From Cavia porcellus (Eukaryota; Chordata; Mammalia; Rodentia; Caviidae): DNA of 64,000 nucleotides. The notes below the pieces were generated by a model, which saw only the letters and a program-made list of their open reading frames with translations, searched no databases and was not told the DNA's origin. The stretch covers positions 34,423,519 through 34,487,518 of the forward strand of contig NW_026947485.1 of assembly GCF_034190915.1 (NCBI RefSeq), given 5' to 3'. Positions 1 to 11,400 of this stretch are shown here, in pieces; position 1 is the stretch's first letter; each line of letters starts with the position of its first letter. The position numbers were made by a program, and so were the translations under genes.

Positions 1-385
1 AAGAGCACAGTGTCTTTATTGTAATGACTTTTATTTTACAAAGTAGACATTGACTGAATTTTTTTTTAATTATACCTCATAGATAGCAAAGGTGCTCTGG
101 AGAGGAACAGGAAGTCTCTAGGGGTAGAAGACCCAGTGTTTTCAGGTGGAAACTTCCACAGCAGGGTATATATGGTCCCAGGGGCACATGAGAGGATGCA
201 GTAAGAAGCAGCAGAAAGAAAAATGTAGAGCTAATCATGCTGAACTTTTAGTCTGAGTAAGAAAGCAAGCCCTACAGTTTACTAGTACCAGGCTAAAGGC
301 AGCAGCTCCTTCGTTGCTTGTGCTGAGGCTCATGTACGCATCAGACACCTGGCGTGTGCTGAAGAACACCTGCACCCTGAGGCAG

Positions 386-424
<39 letters not shown>

Positions 425-621
425 TTTGTGAACTCATAGATTAGATCCCTCTGTTTAAACCCACCCTGGAAAAGTGACGTGTGGCTTGGAGTTTCCAAGG
501 AGGAAGCCACAGGATGAAGTCATCCTAAGGAACAGGTTTCCCTCTGCACCAACGCTGCCCTTGCCTCCAACACGCCCTTTATCAGTCACGCTGTGACATC
601 AATGACTTGAGAGAATGTGTG
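1..621. other. Unique non-coding DNA with a (GT)n tract
   Basis: No exon or known repeat family is recognised here apart from a pure (GT)n microsatellite at about 389-422. The open frame on the minus strand across this tract only exists because the dinucleotide repeat is translated as alternating His/Thr. Confidence 0.6.
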
Positions 622-957
622 TCTTAGTTACTTTTTAATGTCCCTGAGACAAAATACCTGAAGCCCAAAGCTGGGAAAGGAAAGATTTATTTCTTACAGT
701 TTTTGGAGGTTTCGTCCATACTCAATTGGCTCCAAGGCAGGGTGGCATGGCAGGGCCGCAGTTCATGGTGGCTGCAAACAGCAAAACAGAAACCAGCAAA
801 AGAGCGAGACAGGTCTTCCTGCCATGACATTACATCCTGGCTCCACCCCTAGGCCAACGTAGCACTCACACCCGCAATCCAAGCGCTAGACAATGAACCA
901 ATCACAAATGCATAATGCAAATGCATGAGGCCTGGGGGCCACCAACATAAACCATGA
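622..957 (-). mobile_element. MaLR-type solo LTR
   Basis: Read on the minus strand this has the layout of MaLR (ERVL-related, MST/MLT/MT-like) LTRs. It starts near 957 with a TG and a 'catggttta' motif and ends near 622 with the sequence that in this family reads 'tttgtctcagggac...aactaagac'. The plus-strand phrases 'acaaaatacctgaa' and 'aaggaaagatttatttc' are the conserved 3' LTR segment with the polyadenylation region. No internal gag-pol is adjacent, so it is a solo LTR. Confidence 0.75.
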
Positions 958-1267
958 CAATGTGGTTAAGAATTCTGCCAAAAGAATACAAACTTACTGC
1001 TAAGTGTGTCGGAGCTATGAGTTTATGTTGTTATAAATGTTGAACTTGCCCTGTATTTAAATGTCCTCATCCAATATGTTGGTTAAAGGTGATGATGCAT
1101 GTATACAATATAATATGTGTACATAATACTTAGAAATAAATATCCATACCTTGGAGTTTGTATGCAAGTGTGCAAACATTGGAACTTGCAAGTTGTTTGC
1201 TTTATTTGACTTATCTGTTGTTTTCTTATTGAAATGTATGACTAAAACAGCATTAAAGAACTGAAAG

Positions 1268-1395
1268 AGCGGGTATGGCAGTACATTCCCAAATCCCAGC
1301 ACTCTAGGAGGCTGGGGCAGGAGGATGGCAAGTTTTATCCTAGCCTGGGAAATTTGGTGAAGTCCTGTCTCAAATTAAAGAATAAAAACCAAAAA
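1268..1395 (+). mobile_element. B1-like (7SL-derived) SINE
   Basis: The body shows the 7SL/B1 hallmark 'cccagcactct.ggaggctggggcaggaggat', followed by 'agcctggga' and 'cctgtctcaaa' and an A-rich tail ending at about 1395. It is diverged, with several substitutions in the A and B boxes, so it is an old copy. Orientation is plus because the A-rich tail lies on the right. Confidence 0.8.
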
Positions 1396-2089
1396 ATTAA
1401 AAGATTTGAGCACTATAGAAAATCTTAAAGAGTTTTAAAAACTTAAAAGAACAGAAAGAAGTTCAGTCTATACAGCAAGGACATAGGACAGCGGAGTGCT
1501 GAGAAATTAGGCCAGAAAGATAACAATTTGGCTCAACTCAGTGATTTGGTGTGTATAGTGAGTCATATGACCCACAAGGTCCTCGGTGTATCCTAAAAGA
1601 AGTGTGATAGATACTATGCTGCCTCAGTCAACAAGTAAATAATGGTATAAGAGATACTTGGATGTTTATTTATTTTAGAGTTTCTCAACTTGATTACAAA
1701 GTTGATACATTTCTATATGGTACATTAAATTATACCCAGTAATTTATATCTGTCAGTATTTTGTGGAGATGATTTACAACCCTCACGTGATATCCTAAAG
1801 GTCTTTAGATTAGCAGATGTTAAAAGCTATTGATTTAATTAATGGCCTGGTTCTCTTAACTAAATGTTCCTGGTTGTCAAAGATTCTCATTTTTATGGTC
1901 ATCATCATCACACGCATGAAATAGGGCCTCAATAATGAATGAATGAATGAATGAATGAGAAAATGAAGGGTTCATATTCTATTCTTTTCTCTTCTGGCAT
2001 TGAAAGACAAAGGAATGAGAAAATGAAACACGTACAGCCAAAAGTTGATTCTCTCTCATGTAGGGAGAGTTTTTCAATTTCAAGAAATG
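1396..2089. repeat. Non-coding DNA with a (TGAA)n tetranucleotide repeat
   Basis: Mostly AT-rich unique sequence. A short tetranucleotide array of about five TGAA units lies at roughly 1934-1957. I see no gene or other repeat family. Confidence 0.55.
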
Positions 2090-2278
2090 TGCATATATAC
2101 AGCATTCACCGCGTGCCCTCTAAGGAAGTTATGTGACAAGTGTTGTTTTATATCCAGATGATGAAGCTGAGGTTCAGAGAAGTTATGCGGCTTAATAAGG
2201 TCATGCATGTGGGAAACAGCAGAGGCAGGAGAGAAAGCCAGCCTGGCAGCAGAGTCTGCGCTTGGAACCACCACATGG
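2090..2278 (+). mobile_element. MIR SINE (ancient)
   Basis: The order of motifs matches MIR on the plus strand: 'catt..ccgcgtgccct', then 'gatgatgaagctgaggttcagagaagtta' (the conserved core, consensus 'gatgaggaaactgaggcacagagaggtta'), then 'gcaggagagaaagccagcc..gcagagtctgcgcttggaaccac'. Strong divergence is expected for this pan-mammalian family. The minus-strand open frame across it is chance. Confidence 0.8.
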
Positions 2279-2664
2279 CGGCAAGACCCACATGTCATTT
2301 TGAATGACTAAGGGATCCGTGTCTTTGGAAGCTGCTCAGTATAACTGGGTGGAAAAGATGCCTGCCTTGACCTCTGCCCCCTTTAGCAAAAAATACCTTC
2401 ACACACAAAGTTGGCCTAACCCGCAGCCACAAATACAGACCTGAGTGAAGAACTGTACTTTGCAAGACAACACAGTGATCACAGAGCCATGAGATTATCA
2501 GCATTTTATTATGGAAATTCTCATACTCAAAAGTGTAGAGAAAATATGACGAACCTACAACAATCATCAAAATAATCAATTTCACCACATTCTCTCTTTC
2601 ACTTGCTCTTCATTTTATTATTTTTAACTAAAACCTTGACATGTAATTTCATAATGGGAGTGTG

Positions 2665-2736
2665 TGTATGCCTGTGTGTGTGTTATGATAAACTGAACCC
2701 AGGGTCTTTGCAGTGAGTTACATACCTAGCCCTGTT
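2665..2736 (-). mobile_element. ID-like SINE next to a B1 (possible B1-dID)
   Basis: On the minus strand this is a diverged tRNA-related ID core: the plus strand reads 'aactgaacccagggtctttgcag...catacctagccctg', the reverse of '...ctagc..gcactgcaaagaccctgggttc'. A (GT)-rich stretch on its left is the degenerated tail. The B1-like body at 2750-2872 lies directly behind it in the same orientation, the order found in B1-dID composite SINEs. Confidence 0.55.
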
Positions 2737-2749
2737 TTTATTTTTTTTA

Positions 2750-2872
2750 TTTTGACACAGGGTCTCACTGAATCACTAAGCTGCCCAGGCTAGGGGCAAA
2801 CTTTGCAATCTTTCTGTTTCTCACTCCCTTAGTTCTGGGATTACAGACAAACACCACCAGACTCAGTTTCAT
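2750..2872 (-). mobile_element. B1-like SINE, minus strand
   Basis: The plus strand shows 'gacacagggtctcactgaatcactaagctgcccaggct' and 'agttctgggattacagacaaacaccacca', the reverse complement of the 7SL/B1 body. With the ID-like piece at 2665-2736 it may form one B1-dID-type element; independent insertion of the two parts cannot be ruled out. Confidence 0.75.
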
Positions 2873-2924
2873 AATAGGATTATAAATATTGTATTACTCA
2901 CTTAGAAACTGTCCAGAATTTATA

Positions 2925-3090
2925 TCAGGAGCCTGAGATTTGACTCTTGCATCTACAATTTTCTAGCTCTGTTTCCTTGAGCAGTAACCTCTCTGGGCCT
3001 CAGTTGTAACATCTATAAATTATGGATGATAATGCCGGCTTTATTACATGGCTTGGAAGATTCGCTAAGATAGCGCATACCAAAGTGACA
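2925..3090 (-). mobile_element. MIR SINE (ancient), minus strand
   Basis: Contains the reversed MIR core: 'ttccttgagcagtaacctctctgggcctcagttgtaacatctataaattatgg' matches the consensus '...cttgggcaagtcacttaacctctctgagcctcagtttcctcatctgtaaaatgg'. It is followed by 'tggcttggaagattcgctaagatagcgcat', the matching distal part. Confidence 0.85.
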
Positions 3091-5385
3091 TGTGGGGCAA
3101 GATGGAAGCATCACTCTGCTTCCCTGCATGAGGACAAGACAGAGACAGTTCACTTTATGGATCAGTTTGGTTAAACCAGGATGTGCAGTTGTTTGGGCAG
3201 TGCCTTGCTGAAGGTATTGTTTAGGTGTGATTAGTATTTACAATCAGTTGACTTTAATTAAAGTAGATGACCCTCCATCACATGAATGGGCTTTATCCAC
3301 TCAGCTGAACGTCTTCAGAGCAAAGAGATTTCCTGACAAGCAAAGAATTTTACATCCAGAAGGTAATATAGAAATCCTGCCTCTTGGTTCTTGGCTTTGG
3401 ACTCCAGCTTGACTCTGTCTGATGTACCTCTCCCAGGTTGCTCCTGGCCCTTTGGTATGTGACTTGTCCACCCGACTGTGGGGTCTGGCTTCACTCTGAG
3501 ACTGGCAAGTTGGAGGAGCAGATGCTGCAGGATGTAGGGAAAAAGAGATTTCTACCAAAGTAGTTTCCCTCCCCTCTCCAGATCCCACCTGCTTCCTCCT
3601 CTCCCCCAGCAATGGATTGATGAGGCTCCCCCACATCGCTGCCAGCCCTGGGCACTGTCCTTTGTGATTTCCTCACACTCTGTGGTGCCTACATCTTTGC
3701 AAATGGTTTCTCATTACACACTCAGTTTGAGTGTGACATCTGTTTCCTACTGGGAGCCCAATTGGTACAGATGCTAGACACAAGAGTTGAACAGAGAATC
3801 TGTACTAGGTGGATCCACATGTTCACAAATTCCATTAGGAAAACTTCACATGCTCATCAGTATTGGTTTTCAGAAGTCCCAAACTTTCCCATCCTCAGTT
3901 GGACACTAGAATGGAAATCTCCTCCTCACCTTCTATTCTCTTCCCTTCCAAATATGTCCCCACCTGGGCACTAGATTCACTCAAATTCTTCAGTCTGCTC
4001 CTTGACTTTTCTACACCTAATAGACAGGAATCAGTCCCATCCCTTCTCCACAGTCTTGCATCTTTTTGTGCCACTCAGTAGCATCCTGTCCTCTGAGCCT
4101 CCATTTTGGGGACTCATTGGCCCACAGCCTCTGGATCCAGCTCAGTCTTACCTGCAGTCCCCCCTGCACCACCCGCCGTCCACCTTCCCTCACATGCACA
4201 AGCAAAAACACTGCAGCTAATTTATTTACATTGCCATTATCACTTTTATTTTAGATGTGGTGATTTGCCCATTCACCTATTTCTGCGGCACTACAAAATT
4301 AATTCCCACCCTGAGCTAATTGCAAATCTTTTCATTTTCCCACTACTGCCTTAGCATAGCTCCCACCAACTCTCAATCCCATAAATATTTATAACTATAT
4401 TCCAAATACTAGCAATATGTTTTGAAAAACATGCTCAATTTTACTAAGAATCTGCTACTATATCCGTAGCCTTATACTTCATTGGAAGGTTACATGGGAA
4501 GCTGTAAAAAACATCCCTTCCTGTTTATAAAAATTAAAATACAAATAAAACTTTGACCTCTAACTACCAACACAATACTCTGAAGAAATTTTGCTTTAAA
4601 TAATTAAGAACACTAATAAATTACAAAGCAGTCCTTCTACCCTGCTGTAGCAAGAGATGTCCATTTTAATGAGACAGTGACACTGTGTAGCAATTTTGAT
4701 GTTTCCCTGATTTCATTAAAATGGGATTATGAGTGTGTACGCCTGTGTGCGTGTGTATAGCCAAAGTACGAACTCAAAGACCAAAGAGCACGCAGTTTGA
4801 AAGCTAATTAAAATGGCCTTCAGGATTCAGCGGGTTTAAACAGCACCTTTCTGCCTGCCTCCCGGTCTCTATCAACAGCAGATAGTTTAAAGTCAGCCAT
4901 CTTGTCTGCTTTGGGACTTTGTAGCTCAGGTTGGTTAACAGCTCCTGGACAGGACGATGAGCAACACCAGCGGGCATCCATCAGCCAGGCCGCTTTGACA
5001 GCTAACTCCTCTAGTTCAGAGCATCTTGAAGTAGATGACCCTCCTTGACTAAACCTATTCAGTATGTGACTTGAAGACTACGTCAGCAGGCCTGAGCCAT
5101 TTCCTGCTGTGACGCCCACCCAGCTTCACACTTCATTTGCTCCTCACCCCATGCTTGTCTGACGCCCTATCTAAGAGGGCTGAGTAAACTCAGAAGGTGC
5201 ACAAGACTCCCATAACGGGTCTTTCAATCAAAGTTGCTTCCCTTTTTCCTCATTAAGCATCCACCTTTCCCCTTGGGAGCTGCTTAAAGGTGAAAAGCTG
5301 AACTTGTAACACCATCTGGATCTCTAAACCTTGCTCCTCACCAGCCTCCTTCCTTTTCTGTCTCTGCCTTCCTCCCCTTGGTGGG
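3091..5385. other. Unique non-coding DNA
   Basis: About 2.3 kb with no repeat family or exon that I recognise. Overlapping small frames at 3301-3676 and 3762-4354 have no domain-like pattern, no splice-framed continuation and no low-complexity explanation, and are taken as chance. Two AT-rich patches (4657-4730 and 4795-4830) contain homeodomain-type TAATTA/ATTTAATGA motifs and look relatively unbroken; whether they are conserved cannot be judged here. Confidence 0.5.
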
Positions 5386-5865
5386 TTGCCAACTGGTGGT
5401 CAACTTGTAACCGCCAGCTGAACTGAGTCAGTATGGTGATGGGTGTGGAAGCCCGCCTGAGTATTGTTAACAGCACAAAAAAGAGAGCTGGGGAGGATGA
5501 GGTGGTGCTGTTGATTCTCCTGGAAAAGCTGGTTTTCCTGATGTGAACTTGGCTGTTCTCATCAGTGGAGGAGCTCAGGATCTTGTGTTGCCAAGGAGGC
5601 TACAGTTCTTTTCGGGGGAGCTCCTGTCCTTTCTTTGAGCGTTGCTTCCTGGCTCCAGGGCAGATCCTCAGCCTGCTGGCACAGATCCTTCATCCCACTG
5701 ATGCAGACTTTCTAGCTTCCACTGCTGACCTTCGGGCCTTTTGGTGCAGGTCCTAGATACAGACTTGCATGAGACATTGTTGGGGGCTCTAGGCCTCCAG
5801 TTGGTCTTGTGAAGGACATTGCTAGGGGTCTTCAGCTGGATTCATGCTGAACACTGGTGTGGGAA
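5386..5865 (-). mobile_element. GC-rich repeat block shared with 26.1-26.8 kb
   Basis: This block matches 26,128-26,770 over several anchors in the same order: 'actggtggtcaactt', 'gaggagctcagg', 'ttgcttcctggctc', 'cagatccttcatccc..tg', 'gactttctagcttcca', 'tggcatgagtcctt'/'ttgcatgaga' and 'ggacattgct'. In the 26-kb copy the block sits between L1-3'UTR-like AT-rich modules inside one TSD-bounded insertion on the minus strand, so I assign the same orientation. No coding capacity. The family name is unknown to me. Confidence 0.6.
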
Positions 5866-6360
5866 ATTCTTGCCTGGAAACTTGGAGAAATAGTTAAAGT
5901 GGCATCACTTTAAAAAAACCCTCTCCTATCTAACTCTCCCCAAACCTTCATGGATACAATATTCTCTCCTGATGTATGGGGAGCCAGTTCTTTTCTTAAA
6001 ATAGGTCTAAATCTTTAAAAAGCACATGACCCTATTTCTGGGCTTGGCTATGACAGTTTTTTATTTTTCTATCAGGTATACACAATTTAGATCAAGGCTT
6101 CTGGTTTCAGTTTTGCTCCTGCTATCCAATTTATTCTCATAACAAGATGAATTTTTTATAAAGTAAACTCGACAGGTCACCCTCTATTCACGCCTCAGAA
6201 CCTCCCCATCTCAGGACAAAATCCCAAGTCTTCATGGTTACCTACAATGTGCTCTATGGCATTCCCCCACTGCTGTCTCTTTAAGCATAGGGCATTTGCA
6301 CATGCTTTTCTTGGCCTGGAAATGTTCTTTTCCATCATAAATGACTTTCTCTGTCACTGC

Positions 6361-6476
6361 TTTTTTTTTTTTTTTTTTTTTTGTCTTTTTCTTTTTTATC
6401 GGTGCTGGGGATCGAACTCATGACCACACACTTACAAGGCAGGTGCTTATGCTACTGGGCTAAGCTCACAGCCCCC
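6361..6476 (-). mobile_element. ID-like SINE inserted in L2, with TSD
   Basis: A poly-T run (6361-6382) followed by 'ggtgctggggatcgaactcatgacc...caggtgcttatgctactgggctaagctcacagcccc' is the reverse complement of an ID/tRNA-Ala-like SINE with its A-tail. The flanks carry a 13-bp perfect duplication, TCTCTGTCACTGC, at 6348-6360 and 6477-6489, so the insertion used L1-type target-primed reverse transcription and the element is intact at both ends. Confidence 0.9.
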
Positions 6477-6507
6477 TCTCTGTCACTGCTTTTAAAACTC
6501 TTCTCAA

Positions 6508-6910
6508 GATTTGACCGACTCTGTTCTGTTATGTCACATTTGGTTTTACTCTCTTCAAAAAAAAGTAATAAGAACTGTGGGAGTAATAAAACCAAAAATG
6601 TGTAATTGTCATTGTACAAAAGAAAGGAAAAGAAAGTGCTCTAAAGAATATAACTGCATATATATTTAAGTGTATAAGATAGATAACCATATTACTGAGT
6701 TTTGTTGGATTATTGAACAAAACTGTTTCCAGTTTCACTGTTTGAAAGTCCCCTCTATATGCTTTAATTTTGTAACTTCAACAACTATTTCTAAGATGAC
6801 AATATGTAATCTATTAACTAGTGATTTCCTATTGTTTATTTTTTCTGAAATTCTGTTTAACTTGTACCCTTTGTCTGTTTTTTTCTTTTTCTCCTTAAAT
6901 AAAAAAAAAC
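6508..6910 (+). mobile_element. HAL1-like 3' tail, 5'-truncated, inserted in L2
   Basis: From about 6648 the sequence is clearly homologous to the 3' end of the element at 40,410-43,849 read on its own strand: 'taactgcatatat.tttaagtgtata', 'gataaccatattactgagtttt', 'gacaatatgtaa', 'tagtgatttcctattgtttattttttct', then 'taaataaaaaaaa'. The flanks show a 10-bp repeat CTCTTCTCAA at 6498-6507 and 6911-6920, and the host L2 resumes in register after it. The first ~140 bp match only weakly and are assigned to the insertion because of the flanking repeat. No coding sequence. Confidence 0.75.
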
Positions 6911-6978
6911 CTCTTCTCAAATATCCCCTCATCAGTGAGACCTTCCTAGCCACCTTAAAAAATAAAATAATTTGTAGA

Positions 6979-6980
6979 TA

Positions 6981-7011
<31 letters not shown>

Positions 7012-7021
7012 GCGCGCGCAC
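6979..7021. repeat. (CA)n/(CG)n microsatellite
   Basis: About fifteen CA units run into a short CGCGCGCG stretch. Alternating purine-pyrimidine with a CG core is the classical Z-DNA-prone composition. Confidence 0.95.
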
Positions 7022-7097
7022 ACCATTACTTCCCATCTCTTTATACTCTATTTTCCTTTACCCCACAGTTCCCTCTCTGACACGCTATATGTGTTTT

Positions 7098-7912
7098 TAA
7101 ACACCAGACTTTATTTAAAGAGCAGTTTCAGATTTGCAAAAAGTTACCGCCCAGGCAGGTAATTTCCCTACATCTTGTATTATTATGGTACATTTGCCAC
7201 AATTAATGAACCCATATAGATAAAATGGCATCGACTGAAACCACGGCCTACATCAGAGTCACTCTCTGTTCTGTACAGTTCTGAGTTCTGACAAGTACAT
7301 AAAATCATGTATCTGTGAGACATGATACAAAATCCTTGGGTGCTACTCCTTCTGCCTCTCTCCAAATCATTGGCCACCACTGATATTTTTACCACTGCTA
7401 CCATTTTGTCATTTTCAGAATATCATACTGTTGAACTCATACAGCACTCCATCTTTTCAGACTAATTTTTTTCACTTAGCATTTAAGTCTCCTCTTGTCT
7501 TTTTGTGACTTGATAGATCTTTTCTTTTCAGTTCTGAATAAATATTTTGTTTTATGAGTGTACCACTGTTCATTTAACCATGTGTCTATTGAAAGGCACA
7601 TGGTCTATTCAAAGGTTGTTTCCAGTGTTTGGAAATCACAAACTTTCCTGTACAGGTTTTGGTGTGAACACCAAGCTTTCAACTCATTTAGGTAAACACC
7701 AAGGTGTGGCCTTGCTCCATTATATGGGAAGAAGTTGGATAGTTTTTGAAGACATGTTAAACTGTCCTCCACGCTGGCAACACCATTTTGCATTCCCAAC
7801 AACAAAGAATGAGAGTTCTTGCTGCTCTTTATGTTGACCAGCATTCAACGTTGTGTTTGATATTCTACTAGGTGTGTAGTGATATCTCATTTTAATTTTC
7901 AATTCCCTTCAA
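7098..7912 (-). mobile_element. Ancient L1M (L1MB-like) 3' end
   Basis: The plus strand shows the reversed L1M 3'UTR and ORF2 end: 'actttatttaaagagcagtttcag', 'tggtacatttgccacaattaatgaaccc', 'tggccaccactgatatttttac', 'cagttctgaataaatatt', 'aggttttggtgtgaacaccaagctttcaactcattt', 'ccattttgcattcccaacaacaaagaatgagagttc' and 'aggtgtgtagtgatatctcatttta'. The order and content match old mammalian L1M consensus ends. Frames are broken throughout. Confidence 0.85.
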
Positions 7913-7924
7913 ACAGAACTGACC

Positions 7925-8035
7925 AGAAAAATATAGAAGTTAAACCTTGCTTTCCCATAGACTGTGTGTTGATCACCTATGTATATTCAGGGCCTGTTGA
8001 TGTAGTAGGCATAGAGTAGGTACTCAGTTAACACA
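7925..8035 (+). mobile_element. Possible L2/MIR 3' fragment
   Basis: The segment 'tgttgatgtagtaggcatagagtaggtactcagttaaca' resembles the shared L2/MIR terminal motif ('...gcacatagtaggcgctcaataaat'). It is short and diverged. Confidence 0.45.
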
Positions 8036-8415
8036 TGTAAAGTTGTATGGAAAGGCATGAGATGGGATGTAATGGACAGAAGCAAAGCTTCTACATGTTT
8101 GGTTTCTGGCAGTAGGGCAGGTACCGAGGGTCTTCTGACACTGGAGATACCTCTATTAAAAAAGGAAAAGTTGTATCACAAAACTCAGACCAAGGGATCT
8201 CAAAGGCCAATTTTGTTTCCATTCATAGTAGTCCTAACTACTTCTGTAGTTGTCAAAACTGGGTCCATCCTGGCTCCAGACTCCTCTGAGTTCCTCTTGA
8301 GATCTGGACAAGACAGAGCCCCTTGAGATAAACTGATGTAACTAAAGACCATGGGGGCTGCACTGATCTCATTCAAAGACAGAGCCCTGTCAATTCAAAG
8401 ACTGTGCCAATGACA
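8036..8415. other. Unique non-coding DNA
   Basis: No gene or repeat recognised. The 89-codon frame at 8057-8326 has no recognisable domain. Confidence 0.5.
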
Positions 8416-8417
8416 AC

Positions 8418-11400
8418 TGGAGTCTATCTCTTTTTTAACTTAAAAGAGAAAAAAAACAGAAAAGAAAAACAAAAAGCAAAAGAGACAAATAATAAACCCA
8501 AAGCAACAACAATATAAGTTTTCAAAACAAAATGGTCGGAATTTAACAATGGTTGTTATGCTGCATATTATTATCTTCAAAAGAGTTGCTTAGATTAACA
8601 GATATAGAAATGCAAAATTGATTTAATCATATGAATGTTAACTGTTCTTTTCTAAGAACTAATAGAATTAGTAGTATAGTCTATAGCTATCTTATGTATA
8701 TATATATACAAATATATATTTTTCTGTATACATACACACTATAGCTATCTTACGTATATATATACAAATGTATATTTTTCCTTTTCCCCTTCTTCTTTCC
8801 TCCTTCCCCTATACCAGCTACTTTTCCCCTTTGAGCAGTACACAACAATTTTGTAGATTTTGCTCTTTCAGTTTTCTGTACTAGGGAGACAATGTGAGTT
8901 TGATTTATTTAATTTATTAGTATGATCTCAAGTTGCATTCATTTAACTATAAAAGCCTTGGTGCAATCCTTCTTTACAGTTGAGTAGCACTCCATTGTAT
9001 AAAAATACCACATATTTTTATCCATTCTTCAGTTGATGGGCACTTGAGTTGTTTCCAAGATTTGGCTATTATGAACTGTATGTATATATATATATATATA
9101 TATATAATATGATATAAACATGGGTGCACATATATCACTGTAGTATGATGTTTTCAGTTCTTCTGGGAAATGTTCAGAAGCAGGATAGCTAGATCAAATG
9201 GAACCTCTAATCCTAGCTTTTTAAGGAAACTCCACATTGATTTCCATAGTAGTTGCACCAGTTTACACTCCCACCAACCATGGAGAAGAATTCCTTTTTC
9301 CCCACAGTCCCGCCAGCATGTTATTGATTTCTTGATGATATCCATTCTTTCTGGATTGAGATGGATTCTCAGTGTTGTTTTAATTTGCATTTCTCTAATG
9401 ACCAATGATGCTGAACTTTTTTTTTCATGTATTTATTTGCCATTTGCATTTCTTCAACTGAGAAGTGTGTATTCATCTCAGATGCCCATTTTTGGATTGA
9501 GTCTTTCAATTTTGGGGGCCTGAGTTTTTACAAATTCTGTATATGTTCTAGATAGGAGTCTTTTGTCAGAGGGACAGTTGGCTAAGATATTTTCCCAATT
9601 CATGGGATTTCTTTTCATCCTGTTGCAGACTTCTTTTGACGTGCAAAAACTTTTTAATAAGGCTAGATCCCAGTTGTTGAATCTGAGTATTTCCCATGCA
9701 GTTTGATTTTGTTCATGAACTCTCTGCCTACCCCTATGTCTTCAACATTTCTACCTACTTTATCTTTCAGCAGATTTAGTGTTTCTGTCTTAATATTTAG
9801 ATCTTTGATCCATTTTGACTTTAATTTAGTGCATGGTGATAAATATGGGTCTAGTTTTAGTTTTTGACATATCCAAACCAATTTTTCCAGTACCATTTAT
9901 AAAAGAGGTTGTCTTTCTGCCAGTGAACATGTTTGGCCCCTTTGCCAAAGACAAGGTGTCCAAGTGTGTCTGTGGTTGTAGTTATATCTTTTAATCTATT
10001 CCATTGATCTTCAGGTCTGTTGTTATTCCAGTACCATGCTGATTTTATCACTATAGCTTTGTAGTATTATTTCAAGTCATGGATTGTGATGCCTCCCGCC
10101 TTGCCTTTGTTGCCCAAAATTGCCTTTACTATTCAGGGTCTCTTCTGATTCCAGATGAATTTTAGGAAGATTCCTATAGATCTAAGAAGAATGATAATGG
10201 TATTTTGATTGGAATTACATTAATAGATGTAACAATTTTAAGAGAATGGCCATTTTCACAATGTTTGCTCTTCTTATGCATAAACAAAGAATGTATTTAC
10301 ATTTTCTGAAGTACTCTTCAATTTCTTTTTTCAGAGTACTGTAATTTTCAATATATAGATCTTTTACTTCCTTTGTTAGATTGATTCGTAAGTATTTTTT
10401 GATGCTATTGGGAAGGGTGTGGTTTCTCATATTTCTCTCTCAGTGAGTTTGTTGTTTGTGTACAGGAATGCTATTGATTTTTGAGTGTTGACTTCCTATC
10501 CAGTTACATTACTGAATTAGTTATTACATATAGAAGTCTTTCACTGGAGTGTTGGGGGTCTTCTATGTAGAATATCATATCATCTGCAAATAATGATAAT
10601 TAACTTCTTCATTTCCTATCCTTATTCCTTTCATTTCTCTCTTTTGTCTAATTGCTCTGGCTAATGTTTCCAGAAGGGAGTGGTGATAATGGATATCTTT
10701 GTTTTGTTCCTGATTCTAGGTTGAAAGATTTCAGTTTTTGACTATTTAATACGATGCTGGCTGTTCATTTGTCATAGATGACTTTTATCAGATAGAGGCA
10801 AAGATCATCCACTCTGGTTTTCAGTAGGGTGTTTATCATAAATGAATGTTGGATTTTGTTGAAAGCTTTTTCTGCATCTATTGATATGATCATGTGATTC
10901 TTATCTTTGGCTCTGCTGACATAGTGCATTATGTTTATTGATTTTTTGTATGTTAAACTACCCCTGCATTCCTGGGATAAATCCCACTTGATCATGGTAT
11001 ATAATCTTCTTGATGATTTGTTGCATTCTATTTGCCAATATTTGACTGAGGATTTTTGCATCAATGTTCATTAGGGAGATTGCTCTGTAATTCTCTTTTT
11101 TGGTTACATCTTTCTCTGGTTTTAGTATTAGGGTGATACAGGCTTCCAGGAATGAGTTAGGGAGAATCACTTCCCTTTCAATTTCATCAAAGAGTTTGAG
11201 GAGTGTTGGCATTAAGTCTTCCCTAAATTTCTCATAGAATTCAGCAGTGAATCCATCAGGATCTGGGCTTTTCTTTGTTGGTAAGTTTCAAATTACATTT
11301 TCAGTTTCACCAGGTGAAATTGGGTTATTCAGAGTTTCACATATCTTGATCCAGCTTTGGTAATTCACATTTCAAGGAATCTGTCCATTTCTTCTGTGTT

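Larger units (their letters stand above)
6105..7097 (+). mobile_element. L2 LINE 3' region, interrupted twice
   Basis: Fragments of one ancient L2 read in order: 'ctccccatctcaggacaaaatccc...gttacctacaatgtgctctatgg', 'gcatttgcacatgcttttcttggcctggaaatgtt', then after interruption 'ctcttctcaa', and after a second interruption 'aatatcccctcatcagtgagaccttcctagccacctta' and 'tctttatactctattttcctttaccc'. These are the L2 ORF2 C-terminus and 3' end. It is split by an ID SINE (6361-6476) and by a HAL1-like tail (6508-6910). A (CA)n/(CG)n tract lies at about 6979-7018. Confidence 0.8.
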
